Positions 24,304 through 33,806 are shown, counted from the stretch's first letter. The stretch: DNA of 64,000 nucleotides from Rhodopseudomonas pseudopalustris (GCF_900110435.1 NZ_FODT01000003.1:535271-599270), one strand, 5' to 3'. The notes: generated from the letters alone by a model not told the origin. Numbers and translations are program-made.

Positions 24304-25193
24304 GACCCTCCGATCGAGGACAGCGCGAAGGCGCTGACCAGCATACCGAGCACATAGCTCGATACTCCGGTCCCATTATACCACGGCGCGCGCTCGCGTG
24401 GGGCCTTCAGCAGGTGCGACATGAAGCCGAGCTGCAGCACCAGCAGCGCGGACACAGCGATCGCGTAATATGGCCGGTCCCAGGCGAACAGCAGCGCCAC
24501 CACGACGAGCTGCGGCACCGCCATGACTACGCAGGCCAACCGGGCGGCGTTCTCGGCGCCGAGCAGCACCGGCAGCGAATTGACGCCCATCTTTTTGTCG
24601 CCATCGATCGCCTTGAAGTCGTTCAGCGTCATGATGCCGTGAGCGCCAATGCCGTAGAGCAGCGCGACGACGATGATGCGCCAGTCCGGTATCGAAGCCG
24701 ACATCACGGCGGCGCCGGTGAACCAAGGCAGGCTCTCGTAAGCCAGGCCGCAGGCCGCGTTACCGAACCATCCGTTCTGCTTCAAACGGACCGGCGGCAT
24801 GCTGTAGGCCCACGCCATCACCAGGCCGAGCGCCGCTGCGACGAACACCCACGGCCCCAGCGTGGCCGCGAGCATCATTGACAGCACCGACCATGCGACC
24901 GCGATGTAGAAGCCCCAACTGCCCGGGATCCGTCCCGACGGGATCGGACGATTCGGCTCGTTGATGGCGTCGACATGCCGGTCGTACCAGTCGTTCACCG
25001 CCTGGCTCATGCCGCACAGCATCGGACCGGCGAGGATGATGCCGGCGATCACCAGCGGCCAGCGCTGCGACAGCGGCTCGCCCGACGACACCACGCCGCA
25101 CCCGAACGCCCACATCGGCGGAAACCAGGTGATCGGCTTCAGCAATTCGAGCACGTCGGTCGCGGCCGGACGTACGACCAGGGTGTTACTCAT
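24300..25193 (-). CDS. bchG: Bacteriochlorophyll a synthase (geranylgeranyl transferase)
   Basis: BchG esterifies bacteriochlorophyllide a with geranylgeranyl diphosphate. It is a UbiA-type prenyltransferase with about eight or nine membrane helices. The ATG at 25193 gives 297 residues and overlaps the ppsR1 end by eight bases, with GGAGAGG positioned before it. The first Asp-rich motif is NDWYDRHVDAINEPNRP (about 67-83) and the second is DFKAIDGDKKMG. The gene is translationally coupled to ppsR1, so repressor and pigment-enzyme production are linked. Confidence 0.95.
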   Translation of the reverse strand: MSNTLVVRPAATDVLELLKPITWFPPMWAFGCGVVSSGEPLSQRWPLVIAGIILAGPMLCGMSQAVNDWYDRHVDAINEPNRPIPSGRIPGSWGFYIAVAWSVLSMMLAATLGPWVFVAAALGLVMAWAYSMPPVRLKQNGWFGNAACGLAYESLPWFTGAAVMSASIPDWRIIVVALLYGIGAHGIMTLNDFKAIDGDKKMGVNSLPVLLGAENAARLACVVMAVPQLVVVALLFAWDRPYYAIAVSALLVLQLGFMSHLLKAPRERAPWYNGTGVSSYVLGMLVSAFALSSIGGS

Positions 25194-26619
25194 CAGCAGC
25201 CTCTCCTTCCGGCGCATGCTCTGCAAGGCCGTAGCGGCGCAACTTCACGTAAAGACTTTGACGGCTGAGGCCGAGCATATCGGCGGCCGATGCGCGGTTG
25301 TCGCCGGTGAGTTCGAGCGCCGCTTCGATCGATAGCTTTTCAATGACATCGGTGGTTTCCCGCACCAGATCCCGCAGCGGCACCCGGCCGATCAACTCCG
25401 TGAGCTGCGCCACCGAACGCGGAAGCTCGCGTTTAGAGCTCGGCGCAGTCGGCAGGCGTTTCTCGACATTGCGGATCGCGAAGCCGAAGCACGGTTTGTC
25501 CTCGACGTCGTTGAGCGCCACCGCCGAGACCTCGACCTCGGCCGAGGCGCCGTACTCGCCCCGCAGCACTGTGGCGAACAACTTGATCGCGCCGCTTTGA
25601 CGCAGATTGGCGAGCGCCACACTGAGATCGACACCGGTGCGGCCGAGCCAGCGGTCGAGCGATTCGCCGCGCGCCTGCTCGGCATTGCCAAGCTGCGTCA
25701 TTTCCAGAAACGCGAGATTGGCCCGAACCACCCGTCCGTCGTAGTGGGTGATCACCATCGCGTCAGCGGCGACCTCGAAATACTTCAGCAGCAGCGCGAC
25801 ACTCTTCGCTGCGCCGGTTTCCGGAATCGCGGATTGCGAAGTCAGGCGCATCAGAAACAGCGAGGCGTTCTCCTGCCGAAACAGCGACGCCGACAATTCG
25901 CATTCACGCCCGCTATTGGCGAGGCGCACGCGCGCGCGTCCGTCACGGCCGGTGGAACGAACGTCAGCCAACGTGTTCAGCACCGCCTGCTGGTGGGCGT
26001 CGTCAAAATAGGCTGCAACCGCTGAATTCAGCGTCTGCGCCGCAGGCGTTTCGAAAAGCGCCAGCGTCGCCGGGTTGGCGTCGACGATCAATTCGCTGTT
26101 GGCATCGACGATCATGACAGCTTCCGAAGAGACCTGAAACAGCAGCCGGTAGCGGGTTTCTGCGTGCCGCAGCCGGATGTAATCCCGCTCCATGGACTGC
26201 TGAGCATTGATTAGGCGCTGTTGCATCATCGCGAGTTGACGCAGATCACGTCCCACGACCAGCAGCCGGTCGTCGCGCCCGAGGCTGATCGCCGAGTACA
26301 GCACCGGAACATCCTCACCGCCGGGTGAGGGATGATTGACCTGACGCCAAGTCGGAACGTCGCGGACAGTGGCATCCAGCAGGAGCTCCCGGATTTTCGC
26401 CTGGGTGTCGGCCGTGACGATGTCCATCAGCCGCGAGCCGAGCCAACGGCCCTGCCCGTCCAGTTCCAGTGCCAGCTCGTCCTTGTTGAACGCCACATCC
26501 CGGATGACGCCTTGCGTATCGACCACCAGCGCGACGTCGGTCGCGGCAGCGATCAGCTTCGCAGCAGCAAGAGCACCGAGATCCCCCAGCGACTCCTTCG
26601 GAGATTTGAACACTTGCAC
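25186..26619 (-). CDS. ppsR1: PpsR1, PAS-HTH repressor of photosynthesis genes
   Basis: Second PpsR copy, 477 residues from a GTG at 26619 (start uncertain; GGAGG lies 12 bases upstream). Domain order is N-terminal PAS, a helical linker (QRLINAQQSMERDYIRLR), two PAS domains and a Fis-type helix-turn-helix at about 440-462 (GDNRASAADMLGLSRQSLY). It has just two cysteines, C240 and C377, both in PAS regions; none lies in the DNA-binding helices where Rhodobacter PpsR has its redox cysteine. It precedes bchG in an overlapping operon and is separated from pufM by a terminator. Confidence 0.92.
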   Translation of the reverse strand: MQVFKSPKESLGDLGALAAAKLIAAATDVALVVDTQGVIRDVAFNKDELALELDGQGRWLGSRLMDIVTADTQAKIRELLLDATVRDVPTWRQVNHPSPGGEDVPVLYSAISLGRDDRLLVVGRDLRQLAMMQQRLINAQQSMERDYIRLRHAETRYRLLFQVSSEAVMIVDANSELIVDANPATLALFETPAAQTLNSAVAAYFDDAHQQAVLNTLADVRSTGRDGRARVRLANSGRECELSASLFRQENASLFLMRLTSQSAIPETGAAKSVALLLKYFEVAADAMVITHYDGRVVRANLAFLEMTQLGNAEQARGESLDRWLGRTGVDLSVALANLRQSGAIKLFATVLRGEYGASAEVEVSAVALNDVEDKPCFGFAIRNVEKRLPTAPSSKRELPRSVAQLTELIGRVPLRDLVRETTDVIEKLSIEAALELTGDNRASAADMLGLSRQSLYVKLRRYGLAEHAPEGEAADE

Positions 26620-26942
26620 CAGGGCAAATATCCTCCAGCAAAAACTCGTCCTCCACCTCGGCGTCTGCGTCCTACAAGTCGAGTCTTCTTGTTTTTCTCG
26701 CGCCTTCTGAGCGGCTCCGAGTCTCTTTTTCGATCTTGTGTCTGGCCTTCAAGGCGCGTGGGAGGCGTCCTTTACCGCACGTCGCCTCACACGTCATTAT
26801 CCAACTAGGGAAACGCTGCTCTGACGAGACGAAATGACGGGGTCTAATAACGGGGTCGGTCTAAATGTAACAGCGCGCGCCTGACCGGTATTCATCAATC
26901 AGGCGCGCGCATTGTCTTTGTCGGGTTTGACGTCGGGTTGCG
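26620..26942. other. Intergenic region between pufM and ppsR1
   Basis: A 323-base stretch without a supportable gene. Its pufM-proximal part holds the puf terminator. The remainder, about 250 bases, must carry the ppsR1 promoter, but I see no clear sigma-70 boxes and no TGT-N12-ACA site there, so autorepression through this motif is not evident. Confidence 0.6.
26873..26910 (-). terminator. Terminator after pufM
   Basis: GCGCGCGCCTGA (26873-26884) and its perfect complement (26899-26910) form a 12-base-pair GC-rich stem with a 14-base loop, 32 bases beyond the pufM stop. The following U tract is weak, but stem strength and position support the end of the puf transcript. Confidence 0.78.
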
Positions 26943-27866
26943 TTACCGCGGCGGCGCCAGCCCGTGCTTCACACCCCAGTCGAACCAATTGTCGACCACC
27001 GGGCCACTGAGGATGATGCCGATCGCGCCGGTCAGCGGGCAGAGCACTGCAAACCACCAAGCCCAACGATGGATCGATTCGGCCGTCGCATTGAAGCCCA
27101 TCGTCCAGCGCCAGAACAGAGCAGCGCGTTCAAGTGCGGTACCGCGGTCCAGCATCTGCTCGATTTCGCGCTCGCCGCCGTAGCGGCTCACAGCGAGGAT
27201 GGTCGCACCGTGCATGGCGAACAGCAGTGCCGAGCCATACAGGAAGGCGATCGAGAGACAGTGGAAGGGGTTGTAGTAGAGATTGCCGTACTTGATCGAG
27301 AAGTTGTTGGTCCAGTCGAGATGCGGGAAGATGCCGAACGGAGGAGCTTCACTGAAGGAGCCCATCAGAACGGGCTGGATGAAGCCGATCGAAAAGTACA
27401 GCAGGATCGCGGAAGCGAACGCCCACGACACGTGAGTACCCATCCCGAGCGCCCGCGAGCGGCGATAGGTCCGAACCCACCACAGCGCGATGGACACGGT
27501 CAGGAAGAAGCCGGTCATCAGCCACCAGCCGCCTTCCTTCAACGGCGGGATCGAGAGGCCGTATTCCGGCTTCGGCGGCTCTAGCGCCAGCCAGCAGAAC
27601 TGCCGCAGGAACTCGATCGGGCTCCAATCGACCTGCGCCAGCATGTTGAGACCAATGATCTCGAATGCTACGAGGCCGCACAACAACGAGGCAACACCAG
27701 TGAAGCCGAGATAGACAGGACCTACCTGAGCGTCACCGATCTTACCAAGCCAGTAGCTGAACGTGGTCTTGGTCTCACGGGGGGAGCTGCCGGGTCGTAG
27801 CGGCACCCCCGCATAGGCAGGTCCTTCAACCTGGACCTGTGTGAAGATGTTCTGATATTGGGCCAT
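26943..27866 (-). CDS. pufM: Photosynthetic reaction centre M subunit
   Basis: PufM with PufL binds the special pair, pheophytins and quinones. The 307-residue protein has all key ligands at the standard numbering: H182 and H202 for bacteriochlorophyll, and H219, E234 and H266 for the non-heme iron. Five membrane helices are evident. The protein ends KHGLAPPR without extension, and no pufC follows, so the reaction centre uses soluble cytochrome c2 directly. It starts 27 bases after pufL. Confidence 0.98.
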   Translation of the reverse strand: MAQYQNIFTQVQVEGPAYAGVPLRPGSSPRETKTTFSYWLGKIGDAQVGPVYLGFTGVASLLCGLVAFEIIGLNMLAQVDWSPIEFLRQFCWLALEPPKPEYGLSIPPLKEGGWWLMTGFFLTVSIALWWVRTYRRSRALGMGTHVSWAFASAILLYFSIGFIQPVLMGSFSEAPPFGIFPHLDWTNNFSIKYGNLYYNPFHCLSIAFLYGSALLFAMHGATILAVSRYGGEREIEQMLDRGTALERAALFWRWTMGFNATAESIHRWAWWFAVLCPLTGAIGIILSGPVVDNWFDWGVKHGLAPPR

Positions 27867-27893
27867 GACAAGACTCTCTTGTGACCGGTTGAA

Positions 27894-28727
27894 TTACTGT
27901 TTCCAGATCGGAAGATTCCGCCACCAATTCCACCAATCGGGCCACGAGCCACCCTCGGCGAGAACCGGACCGCTGATGATCATGCAAACTGCACTGAAGA
28001 ACACAGCCGCCAGCGCAAGGAACAGACCGAGGCGGTGAATGCCGATCGTGCCGATCGAATAGCCAACCAGATCGCGGAAGATCGTATTCTCATGCTCCGG
28101 AGACTTCACCGGCTCGCCACGGTCCGGATTGAGGGCCGAGAGAACCAGACCGCCATGCAGCGCCAGCGCCAGACAGGTCGTGAAGAAGAACGTGATCGCA
28201 ATCATATGCGCGGGATTGTAGTGGAACTGGCCGTAGGCGTAGCCGGTGTTCGAGACCCAATCCAGATGCGTGAAGATGCCGTAGGGGAAGCCATAGCTCC
28301 AGGAGCCCATCAGCACCGGACGGATCACCACCAGCGTCACATAGGCGAAAATCGCGAAGCTGAAAGCGAACGGCACATGATAGCCGATGCCAAGCTTGCG
28401 GCAAATTTCCACTTCACGCAGCGCCCAAGCAACAAATGCGCCGGTTGCGAAGATCGTCACCCACTGCCAGATTCCGCCTTCAGTGAGCGGGGCGAAACCC
28501 AAGCCGTACTTGGCGTCCGGCGGATTGACGCTGATCTGCCACAGATTCCAGGTCGGGCCGAGAGCCGTATTCCAGATGATCAGCGCGATCCCCATGAGCG
28601 CGCAGAAGACCGTCGCGATCCCGAAGAACCCGACATAAAACGGGCCAACCCAAAAATCGAACAGGTCGCCCCCGATTAGCGTTCCGCCACGAACGCGGTA
28701 TTTTTTCTCAAAACTGAGCATTGCCAT
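27894..28727 (-). CDS. pufL: Photosynthetic reaction centre L subunit
   Basis: PufL is 277 residues and starts [16 protein letters not shown] after GGAGG. Counting the initiator Met, H154 and H174 bind bacteriochlorophyll, H191 and H231 bind the non-heme iron, and E213 in HENTIFRD is the glutamate used in proton transfer to QB. Five membrane helices are visible. It is preceded by a stable hairpin in the pufA-pufL gap, which probably sets the LH1-to-RC expression ratio. Confidence 0.98.
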   Translation of the reverse strand: MAMLSFEKKYRVRGGTLIGGDLFDFWVGPFYVGFFGIATVFCALMGIALIIWNTALGPTWNLWQISVNPPDAKYGLGFAPLTEGGIWQWVTIFATGAFVAWALREVEICRKLGIGYHVPFAFSFAIFAYVTLVVIRPVLMGSWSYGFPYGIFTHLDWVSNTGYAYGQFHYNPAHMIAITFFFTTCLALALHGGLVLSALNPDRGEPVKSPEHENTIFRDLVGYSIGTIGIHRLGLFLALAAVFFSAVCMIISGPVLAEGGSWPDWWNWWRNLPIWKQ

Positions 28728-28790
28728 CGATCGTTCCTCCGCGAGCGCGCCAGGGAAAATCCATCGTAGTGATCCAGTCCAGGTAGCTTC

Positions 28791-28839
28791 CCGGAAGCGG
28801 ACGAGCCCGGCAGCTCAGTCCGTTTCCCGTCCGTTCCGG
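28791..28839 (-). other. pufA-pufL intercistronic mRNA hairpin
   Basis: CCGGAAGCGGAC (28791-28802) pairs with GTCCGTTCCGG (28829-28839) with a single bulged base, and an inner GAGC/GCTC stem can form in the loop. It lies 20 bases after the pufA stop. In Rhodobacter a hairpin at this spot protects the pufBA message from 3' decay, so the same role is likely. Confidence 0.72.
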
Positions 28840-28859
28840 TAAGCAGAGCGTCATGCCAT

Positions 28860-29039
28860 TTAGACGGGCATGCTGGTGTAGGTCTGAGAGATCTCAGCCG
28901 TCTTCTTCGGGCCGTCCAGCCAGTTGAACCGGCTGGTGCTCAGCAGGATGAAGTGGATGATGATGGCCAGGCCGAACAGGAACACGAACAGCAGGACCAG
29001 CGCGCGACGCGGATCAAACAGAAGCCAAATTCGCCACAT
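28860..29039 (-). CDS. pufA: LH1 antenna alpha subunit
   Basis: A 59-residue antenna polypeptide starting [20 protein letters not shown], with a single membrane helix and the bacteriochlorophyll ligand H29 followed by [14 protein letters not shown], the classic LH1-alpha context. It lies 12 bases after pufB in the usual B-A order. The C-terminal tail [15 protein letters not shown] is polar and periplasmic. It rings the reaction centre with PufB. Confidence 0.97.
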   Translation of the reverse strand: MWRIWLLFDPRRALVLLFVFLFGLAIIIHFILLSTSRFNWLDGPKKTAEISQTYTSMPV

Positions 29040-29051
29040 AGTAGTCTCCCC

Positions 29052-29255
29052 TTAGCACAGATACGAAGCGATTTGCTGGACGCTATCGAGCGCAGTCTTG
29101 TAGCCGGTCGCGCTCGGCAGCCACGGACGCCACATCCAAGCAAGGATGTGAGCAACCACAGCGACGACGATGAAGAGGAAGAAGCTCGTCACGAAGATCG
29201 AGTGGAATTCCTTGGCTTCCGCTTCGGAAAGTCCCGAGATGGAACCGTCACTCAT
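29052..29255 (-). CDS. pufB: LH1 antenna beta subunit
   Basis: The ATG at 29255 follows GGAGG by eight bases and gives 67 residues. [20 protein letters not shown] leads into one helix with the bacteriochlorophyll ligand H36 ([15 protein letters not shown]). Typical LH1-beta proteins end shortly after the RPWLP motif, but this one continues about 20 residues ([20 protein letters not shown]) and ends in cysteine. The extension stays in frame to a clean stop just before pufA. Confidence 0.96.
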   Translation of the reverse strand: MSDGSISGLSEAEAKEFHSIFVTSFFLFIVVAVVAHILAWMWRPWLPSATGYKTALDSVQQIASYLC

Positions 29256-29292
29256 TTGGTACACCTCCTAGTGATGGCCTTTCGGCCGACTC

Positions 29293-29312
29293 GCCGCCCG
29301 AGCGTGGGCGGC
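29293..29312 (-). other. pufB leader hairpin
   Basis: GCCGCCC (29293-29299) and GGGCGGC (29306-29312) form a seven-base-pair GC stem with a six-base loop, ending 37 bases before the pufB ATG. A 5' hairpin here may stabilize the abundant pufBA mRNA against RNase E attack. Confidence 0.55.
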
Positions 29313-29321
29313 AAATGATTG

Positions 29322-29366
29322 CCGTATCGTTTCCGAAACGACAGCGAGTTACCGTTTCGTTTCCGA
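29322..29366. repeat. Direct repeat in the pufQ-pufB gap
   Basis: CCGTATCGTTTCCGA (29322-29336) and CCGTTTCGTTTCCGA (29352-29366) are 15-base direct repeats with one mismatch, spaced exactly 30 bases apart. They could be tandem protein sites or repeated RNA elements in the pufBA leader. I know of no factor assigned to this motif. Confidence 0.6.
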
Positions 29367-29380
29367 GAACGGCAGTGTTC

Positions 29381-29398
29381 CGTCCGGCAAGCCGGACG
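29381..29398 (-). other. Hairpin just after the pufQ-like gene
   Basis: CGTCCGGC (29381-29388) and GCCGGACG (29391-29398) form an eight-base-pair perfect inverted repeat ten bases beyond the pufQ-like stop. It may attenuate or mark the processing point between the bchZ-pufQ and pufBALM parts of the transcript. Confidence 0.55.
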
Positions 29399-29407
29399 AA
29401 ATTCGAA

Positions 29408-29632
29408 TTACATCCCCATGAACGACGAGGTGACCAGAACGCTTGCAGCGTTGTGCGCTTCACCAAACACCGATTCACGTTGCTCCGTCGTCTTGCGCCA
29501 CGGCATCGCACGCGTCACGACAGCTCGGATCAGAAACAGCGCGTAGCACGCACCGAACATCAGCCGGCATTCGACAGCAGCGTTATCGTGAAGCACCCTC
29601 GAGCGACGGCCGGTGTGAACGTAGTCGGACAT
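29408..29632 (-). CDS. PufQ-like small membrane protein
   Basis: A 74-residue protein after a good ribosome site (GAGGAG, seven bases before the ATG). It has a basic N terminus with HTGRRSRVLHDN, one hydrophobic helix (CRLMFGACYALFLIRAVV, about 22-39) and a polar C terminus ending VTSSFMGM. It sits between bchZ and pufB, exactly where Rhodobacter has pufQ, a small membrane protein that promotes bacteriochlorophyll synthesis. Size and topology agree, but I cannot confirm homology from sequence alone, so I leave the symbol blank. Confidence 0.7.
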   Translation of the reverse strand: MSDYVHTGRRSRVLHDNAAVECRLMFGACYALFLIRAVVTRAMPWRKTTEQRESVFGEAHNAASVLVTSSFMGM

Positions 29633-29708
29633 CGATCAACTCCTCACCCTTGGATTGCGCATATTTGGTCGCGCGATTGTGAAGCGCATTGTTCTAGCTC
29701 AAATCATC

Positions 29709-31160
29709 TCACGCCGACTGCCCATCCAAGAGCGCCGCACGTGCTTTACTGACAAATTCTTTCGTCACCTGCTCTTGGCCGGCACGGCGCGCGCTGTTTT
29801 CAGCTGCGTCGCGCAAACGCTTTGCTGCGCTAATCCGCACCAGCACCGGATGCGCCTCGAGCACTTCGTCGAGCAGCGCCTTGGCTTCGTCGCTCCAGAG
29901 CAGCTCTTCGTGACGACGCGCCGGAGTCGGATCGACGCGATCGAGATCGCTGCCGAGCGGCAGGATGTTGAACAGCGCATCGAACAGCGCGTTGCACACT
30001 TCCTGCACCAGATAGGTCGCGCCCGAGTAGCCCATGAACGGCGTACCGAGATGGCGGCGGATCACCGCGCCCGGAAACGACGCCGGGATGTAGATCGCGC
30101 GCGAGCCCGATTCGGCGAGGTACATTCTTTCGTTGTAGCTACCGAACATAATCAGCGGCGGAGTCTGCCGAATCGCGGTGCGAACCGCGTCGTTGTCCGG
30201 CTTCACGCCGGCCTTGCGCGACACTGCGAAGGTGCACGGCAGGCCCATTTCCGTCTCGAGGAAATTTCGCACGCCGCGGGCATAAGTATCAGTGGCGACG
30301 ACCGCAAAGCTCGCAGTGCCGAAGAAGTCCTGGGTCACCGAGCGCCACAGGTCCCACAGCGGCTTGATCGTGGTGTTCTTCTCACGCTCGATGAACGGCT
30401 CCGGATCGAGACCCGTGAGCTCGCCGAGCTTGCGCAGGAAGCGCGTGGTCGAATGCAGCCCGATCGGCGCCTGCAGATAGGGCCGCTCCAGCGCCTCGCA
30501 CAGCAGGCGGCCGAATTCGCGGTACATGCAGACGTTGACATCGGCATTCACCAGCTTCGGAATATCGGCGAGGTGCGAGCCGAGCGGAAACACCATGTTG
30601 ACTTCGGCGCCGATGCCTTCGATCAGGCGGCGGATTTCCGCGAGGTCGGACGGCATGTTGAAGGTGCCGTAGATCGGGCCGATGATGTTGACCCGCGGCT
30701 TGACGTCCGGCGACAGCGGCTTGCGCTCCGGAATCTTCTTCGGGCCGTATTCTTTCCACAGCCAGACGATGGCGCGGTCAGCACTCTGCCACTGGTCTTC
30801 GTCGATGGTGCGCGGCAGGAAGCGCTTGATGTTGGTGCCTTCGGGCGTGACGCCGCCGCCGATCATTTCGGCGATCGAACCTGTCACCACCACGGCTGGC
30901 AGGAACGGGTCGAGCGTGCGGTGCGCGCGCTTCATCGCGCCTTCGGTGCCGAGCTTGCCGAGTTCGTCTTCGCCGAGACCGGTGACGACGATCGGCAATT
31001 CGTGCGGCGGCAGCGCGTCGGTGTAATGCAGCACCGAGGTCACCGGCAGGTTCTCGCAGCCGACTGGGCCGTCGATGATCACCTGCAGGCCCTTCACCGC
31101 GGTGAAGGCATAGACGGCGCCCCAATAGCCGCCGGCGCGATCATGATCCAGGACAAGCAT
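29709..31160 (-). CDS. bchZ: Chlorophyllide a oxidoreductase subunit Z
   Basis: BchZ with BchY forms the nitrogenase-like catalytic component that reduces ring B of (bacterio)chlorophyllide, using electrons from BchX. The 483-residue protein has C35 in [10 protein letters not shown] as a cluster ligand and conserved blocks [13 protein letters not shown] and [12 protein letters not shown]. The ATG shares one base with the bchY stop (TGATG). It ends before the pufQ-like gene with a 76-base gap. Confidence 0.97.
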   Translation of the reverse strand: MLVLDHDRAGGYWGAVYAFTAVKGLQVIIDGPVGCENLPVTSVLHYTDALPPHELPIVVTGLGEDELGKLGTEGAMKRAHRTLDPFLPAVVVTGSIAEMIGGGVTPEGTNIKRFLPRTIDEDQWQSADRAIVWLWKEYGPKKIPERKPLSPDVKPRVNIIGPIYGTFNMPSDLAEIRRLIEGIGAEVNMVFPLGSHLADIPKLVNADVNVCMYREFGRLLCEALERPYLQAPIGLHSTTRFLRKLGELTGLDPEPFIEREKNTTIKPLWDLWRSVTQDFFGTASFAVVATDTYARGVRNFLETEMGLPCTFAVSRKAGVKPDNDAVRTAIRQTPPLIMFGSYNERMYLAESGSRAIYIPASFPGAVIRRHLGTPFMGYSGATYLVQEVCNALFDALFNILPLGSDLDRVDPTPARRHEELLWSDEAKALLDEVLEAHPVLVRISAAKRLRDAAENSARRAGQEQVTKEFVSKARAALLDGQSA

Positions 31161-32782
31161 CAGATCATCTCCTCAGCTTTGCGCTTCTTGGCTGCGGCTT
31201 CGATCTGCTTCCTGTATTTCTCGCGGAACGCCGGATTGTCTTTCGGGGTGTCTTCCCAGACGCCTGCCGCAAAGCCCTGCCCGACCTCGCCGAAAAATTC
31301 CTTCATCTCGTCGAAGCGCGCCTGATTTCCGAGCGCGGCGTTGACCACCTGCGCCAGCGAGCCGGCGCCAGCGACGCCGAACAGCGGCCGCGCCGAGATC
31401 AGGTTGGTGAAATACAAAGCCGGGATCGCCATGGTCTTGGCCTTCTGCACCACGGGCGTAGTGCCGATCGCCAGGTCCGGCTTGAACTCGTCGATCGCCG
31501 CATAGTCATGCTGGAGCGAAGCGCGGTACTGAACCTGAACGCCCTTGGCCTCGAGCCATTCGCGATCCGGATCCGACCATTGCGTGCGCGGAGCCGCAGT
31601 TCCGACATAAGGCACCTGCGCGCCGCTCTCGATCAGCAGCCGCGCGACCAGCAATTCCGAACCTTCATAGCCCGACACGGTGATACGAGCGTTGATCGGC
31701 TTGGCGGCGAGCGCCGCCTTGATCGCGGGCAGGAAACGGTTCTTGGCGGCGTCGATCTTGGCGCGCTCGACGTTGCAAGCCGTGCCGATCGCCTCGAGCC
31801 AGGCTTCGGTGCCGTCATGGCCGACAGGCGCCGAGCCGACGGTCTTGCGGCCGGCGAGACCGAACTGACGGATGCAAGCGGTGTAGAACGGATGGATCGC
31901 CGCGACCACCTGACAGTCGAGCGCAGCATAGAGTTCGCGCCATTCGCGGGTCGGCACGACCGGACCGGCAGCAAGACCGAGCGGCTCCAGCATCATGTTG
32001 ATGCCGACCGGATCGGCCGGGAACATCTCGCCGAGCAGCGTCACGGTCGGCCGCTCACTGCGGCCGCCGCGGGGCGCCTGCACAGGGCCCTGCTCCGCTT
32101 CCTTGCGGGCGTATTCCAGCATCGCCGCGGACAGCACGTCCTTGGCTTCGGCATGGGTCGGCACGCCAAAGCCCGGCACGTCGATGCCGATGATACGCAC
32201 GCCGTTGATTTCATTCGGCAGCAGATCGAGCGGCACGCCGGAAGCGGTCGGCACGCAAAGATTGGTGATAATGATGGTGTCGTAGTGCTCGGGATCAGCG
32301 AGCTTGAACACCGCCTCGCGGATGTCCTCGAACAGCTTGCCGGTGACCAGCGTTTCCGAACTGAACGGCACGTAGCCGACGGTACGGCGCGCGCCGTAGA
32401 AGTGCGACGTGAAGGTCAGGCCGTAGACGCAGCAGGCCGAGCCGGACAGGATCGTCGCGGTGCGACGCATCCGCAGGCCGACGCGCAGCGACCCGAACGC
32501 CGGACACATGCTCTGCGGCTGATCGTGCGGCCCCTTCGGATAGTCTTCGGCGTAGCGATCGAGAATTTCACTCTTACCGGCGCTCTCGGCGGCAGCTTTC
32601 ATTTCGGCGGCGCCGGCGTGGCAACCGAGACCATCGGCCTTGGTCGCCGCCGCATTGATAGCGGGCGTCGTGCCGGCAGCAGCAGGCACAGCGCCGTCAG
32701 CATCCGCCGAAACGTCCATGTCGGTCGGATCGCTGACGATCGATTCGCCGATCGGGCCGGAATAGCGGGGCATGACGGTCAT
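31160..32782 (-). CDS. bchY: Chlorophyllide a oxidoreductase subunit Y
   Basis: BchY is the partner of BchZ. The 540 residues start with an Ala/Asp-rich leader of about 75 residues, then the nitrogenase-like core with cysteines C93 (QSMCPAFG), C117/C118 (GSACCVYG) and C176 (ITNLCVPTA), which include the likely cluster ligands. [12 protein letters not shown] and [14 protein letters not shown] are family blocks. It starts 25 bases after bchX and overlaps bchZ by one base. Confidence 0.97.
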   Translation of the reverse strand: MTVMPRYSGPIGESIVSDPTDMDVSADADGAVPAAAGTTPAINAAATKADGLGCHAGAAEMKAAAESAGKSEILDRYAEDYPKGPHDQPQSMCPAFGSLRVGLRMRRTATILSGSACCVYGLTFTSHFYGARRTVGYVPFSSETLVTGKLFEDIREAVFKLADPEHYDTIIITNLCVPTASGVPLDLLPNEINGVRIIGIDVPGFGVPTHAEAKDVLSAAMLEYARKEAEQGPVQAPRGGRSERPTVTLLGEMFPADPVGINMMLEPLGLAAGPVVPTREWRELYAALDCQVVAAIHPFYTACIRQFGLAGRKTVGSAPVGHDGTEAWLEAIGTACNVERAKIDAAKNRFLPAIKAALAAKPINARITVSGYEGSELLVARLLIESGAQVPYVGTAAPRTQWSDPDREWLEAKGVQVQYRASLQHDYAAIDEFKPDLAIGTTPVVQKAKTMAIPALYFTNLISARPLFGVAGAGSLAQVVNAALGNQARFDEMKEFFGEVGQGFAAGVWEDTPKDNPAFREKYRKQIEAAAKKRKAEEMI

Positions 32783-32807
32783 CTCGAACTCCGGGACACG
32801 CTGTGAC

Positions 32808-33806
32808 TCAAACCGCGTCGTAGATGACTTCGAGCGACGGCTTGTTCAGCACCGAGGCGCCGCACATGTCTTCGATCGTGGCCGGCAGCAGCACGACGTC
32901 ACGGCCGGTGATGTCGCTCGTGAACAGACCGAGCAGACCGTCCTGCGTGAGCGGATTGGGACGAACCGGCGGTGCGGTGGCGACATTCGCGGCCAGGGTC
33001 TCGAACAGCGACCCCCATTCGCCATCGGGCTTGCCGATGATCTCGTAGTTGGCGCTCTTCTTGCGGATGTCGTCGTCGGCCGGAATTGCCGAAAGAACCG
33101 GAATGCCCACCGCAGTGGCGAAGGCCTGCGCCTCGCCGGTGCCGTCGTCCTTGTTGATCACCATACCGGCGACGCCGACATTGCCGCCGAGCTTGCGGAA
33201 ATACTCGACCGCGGAGCAGACGTTGTTGGCGACATACAACGACTGCAAGTCGTTGGATGCGACCACGATCACCTTCTGACACATGTCGCGCGCGATCGGC
33301 AGACCGAAGCCGCCGCATACCACGTCGCCGAGGAAATCGAGCAGCACGTAGTCGAAGCCCCACTCGTGGAAGCCGAGCTTCTCGAGCAGTTCGAAACCGT
33401 GGATGATGCCGCGACCGCCGCAGCCGCGACCGACTTCAGGGCCGCCGAGCTCCATCGCGAACACGCCGTCGCGCTTGAAGCAGACGTCGCCGATCTTCAC
33501 TTCCTCGCCGGCGAGCTTTTTCTTCGACGAGGTCTCGATAATGGTCGGACAGGCCTTGCCACCGAACAGCAGAGACGTGGTGTCGCTCTTCGGATCGCAG
33601 CCGATCAGCAACACCTTCTTGCCCTGTTGCGCCATCATGTAGGACAGGTTGGCGAGCGTGAAGCTCTTGCCGATGCCACCCTTGCCGTAGATCGCGATAA
33701 TCTGGGTTTCCTTGGTGACAGGAGTCGTCACCGGGGCGTCGGGCTCGATCGACGCCTCGGCCCGGAGTTGCGCGTCTTGCAGGTTGATCGTCGGAACGAC
33801 GTTCAT
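32808..33806 (-). CDS. bchX: Chlorophyllide a oxidoreductase iron protein subunit X
   Basis: BchX is the ATP-dependent electron donor of the ring-B reductase. The 332-residue protein shows the P-loop GKGGIGKS at 41-48, GCDPKSDT at 69-76 and the 4Fe-4S ligands C129 (RGCGG) and C164 (DVVCGG). It is homologous to BchL but with a longer C terminus (GRDVVLLPATIEDMCG). Its ATG shares one base with the bchC stop, so bchC, bchX, bchY and bchZ are tightly linked. Confidence 0.97.
   Translation of the reverse strand: MNVVPTINLQDAQLRAEASIEPDAPVTTPVTKETQIIAIYGKGGIGKSFTLANLSYMMAQQGKKVLLIGCDPKSDTTSLLFGGKACPTIIETSSKKKLAGEEVKIGDVCFKRDGVFAMELGGPEVGRGCGGRGIIHGFELLEKLGFHEWGFDYVLLDFLGDVVCGGFGLPIARDMCQKVIVVASNDLQSLYVANNVCSAVEYFRKLGGNVGVAGMVINKDDGTGEAQAFATAVGIPVLSAIPADDDIRKKSANYEIIGKPDGEWGSLFETLAANVATAPPVRPNPLTQDGLLGLFTSDITGRDVVLLPATIEDMCGASVLNKPSLEVIYDAV

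Noticed and set aside
29655..32806. Long plus-strand open frames opposite bchZ and bchY
   Set aside because: Shadows of high-GC coding on the minus strand; the nitrogenase-like proteins there are unmistakable.
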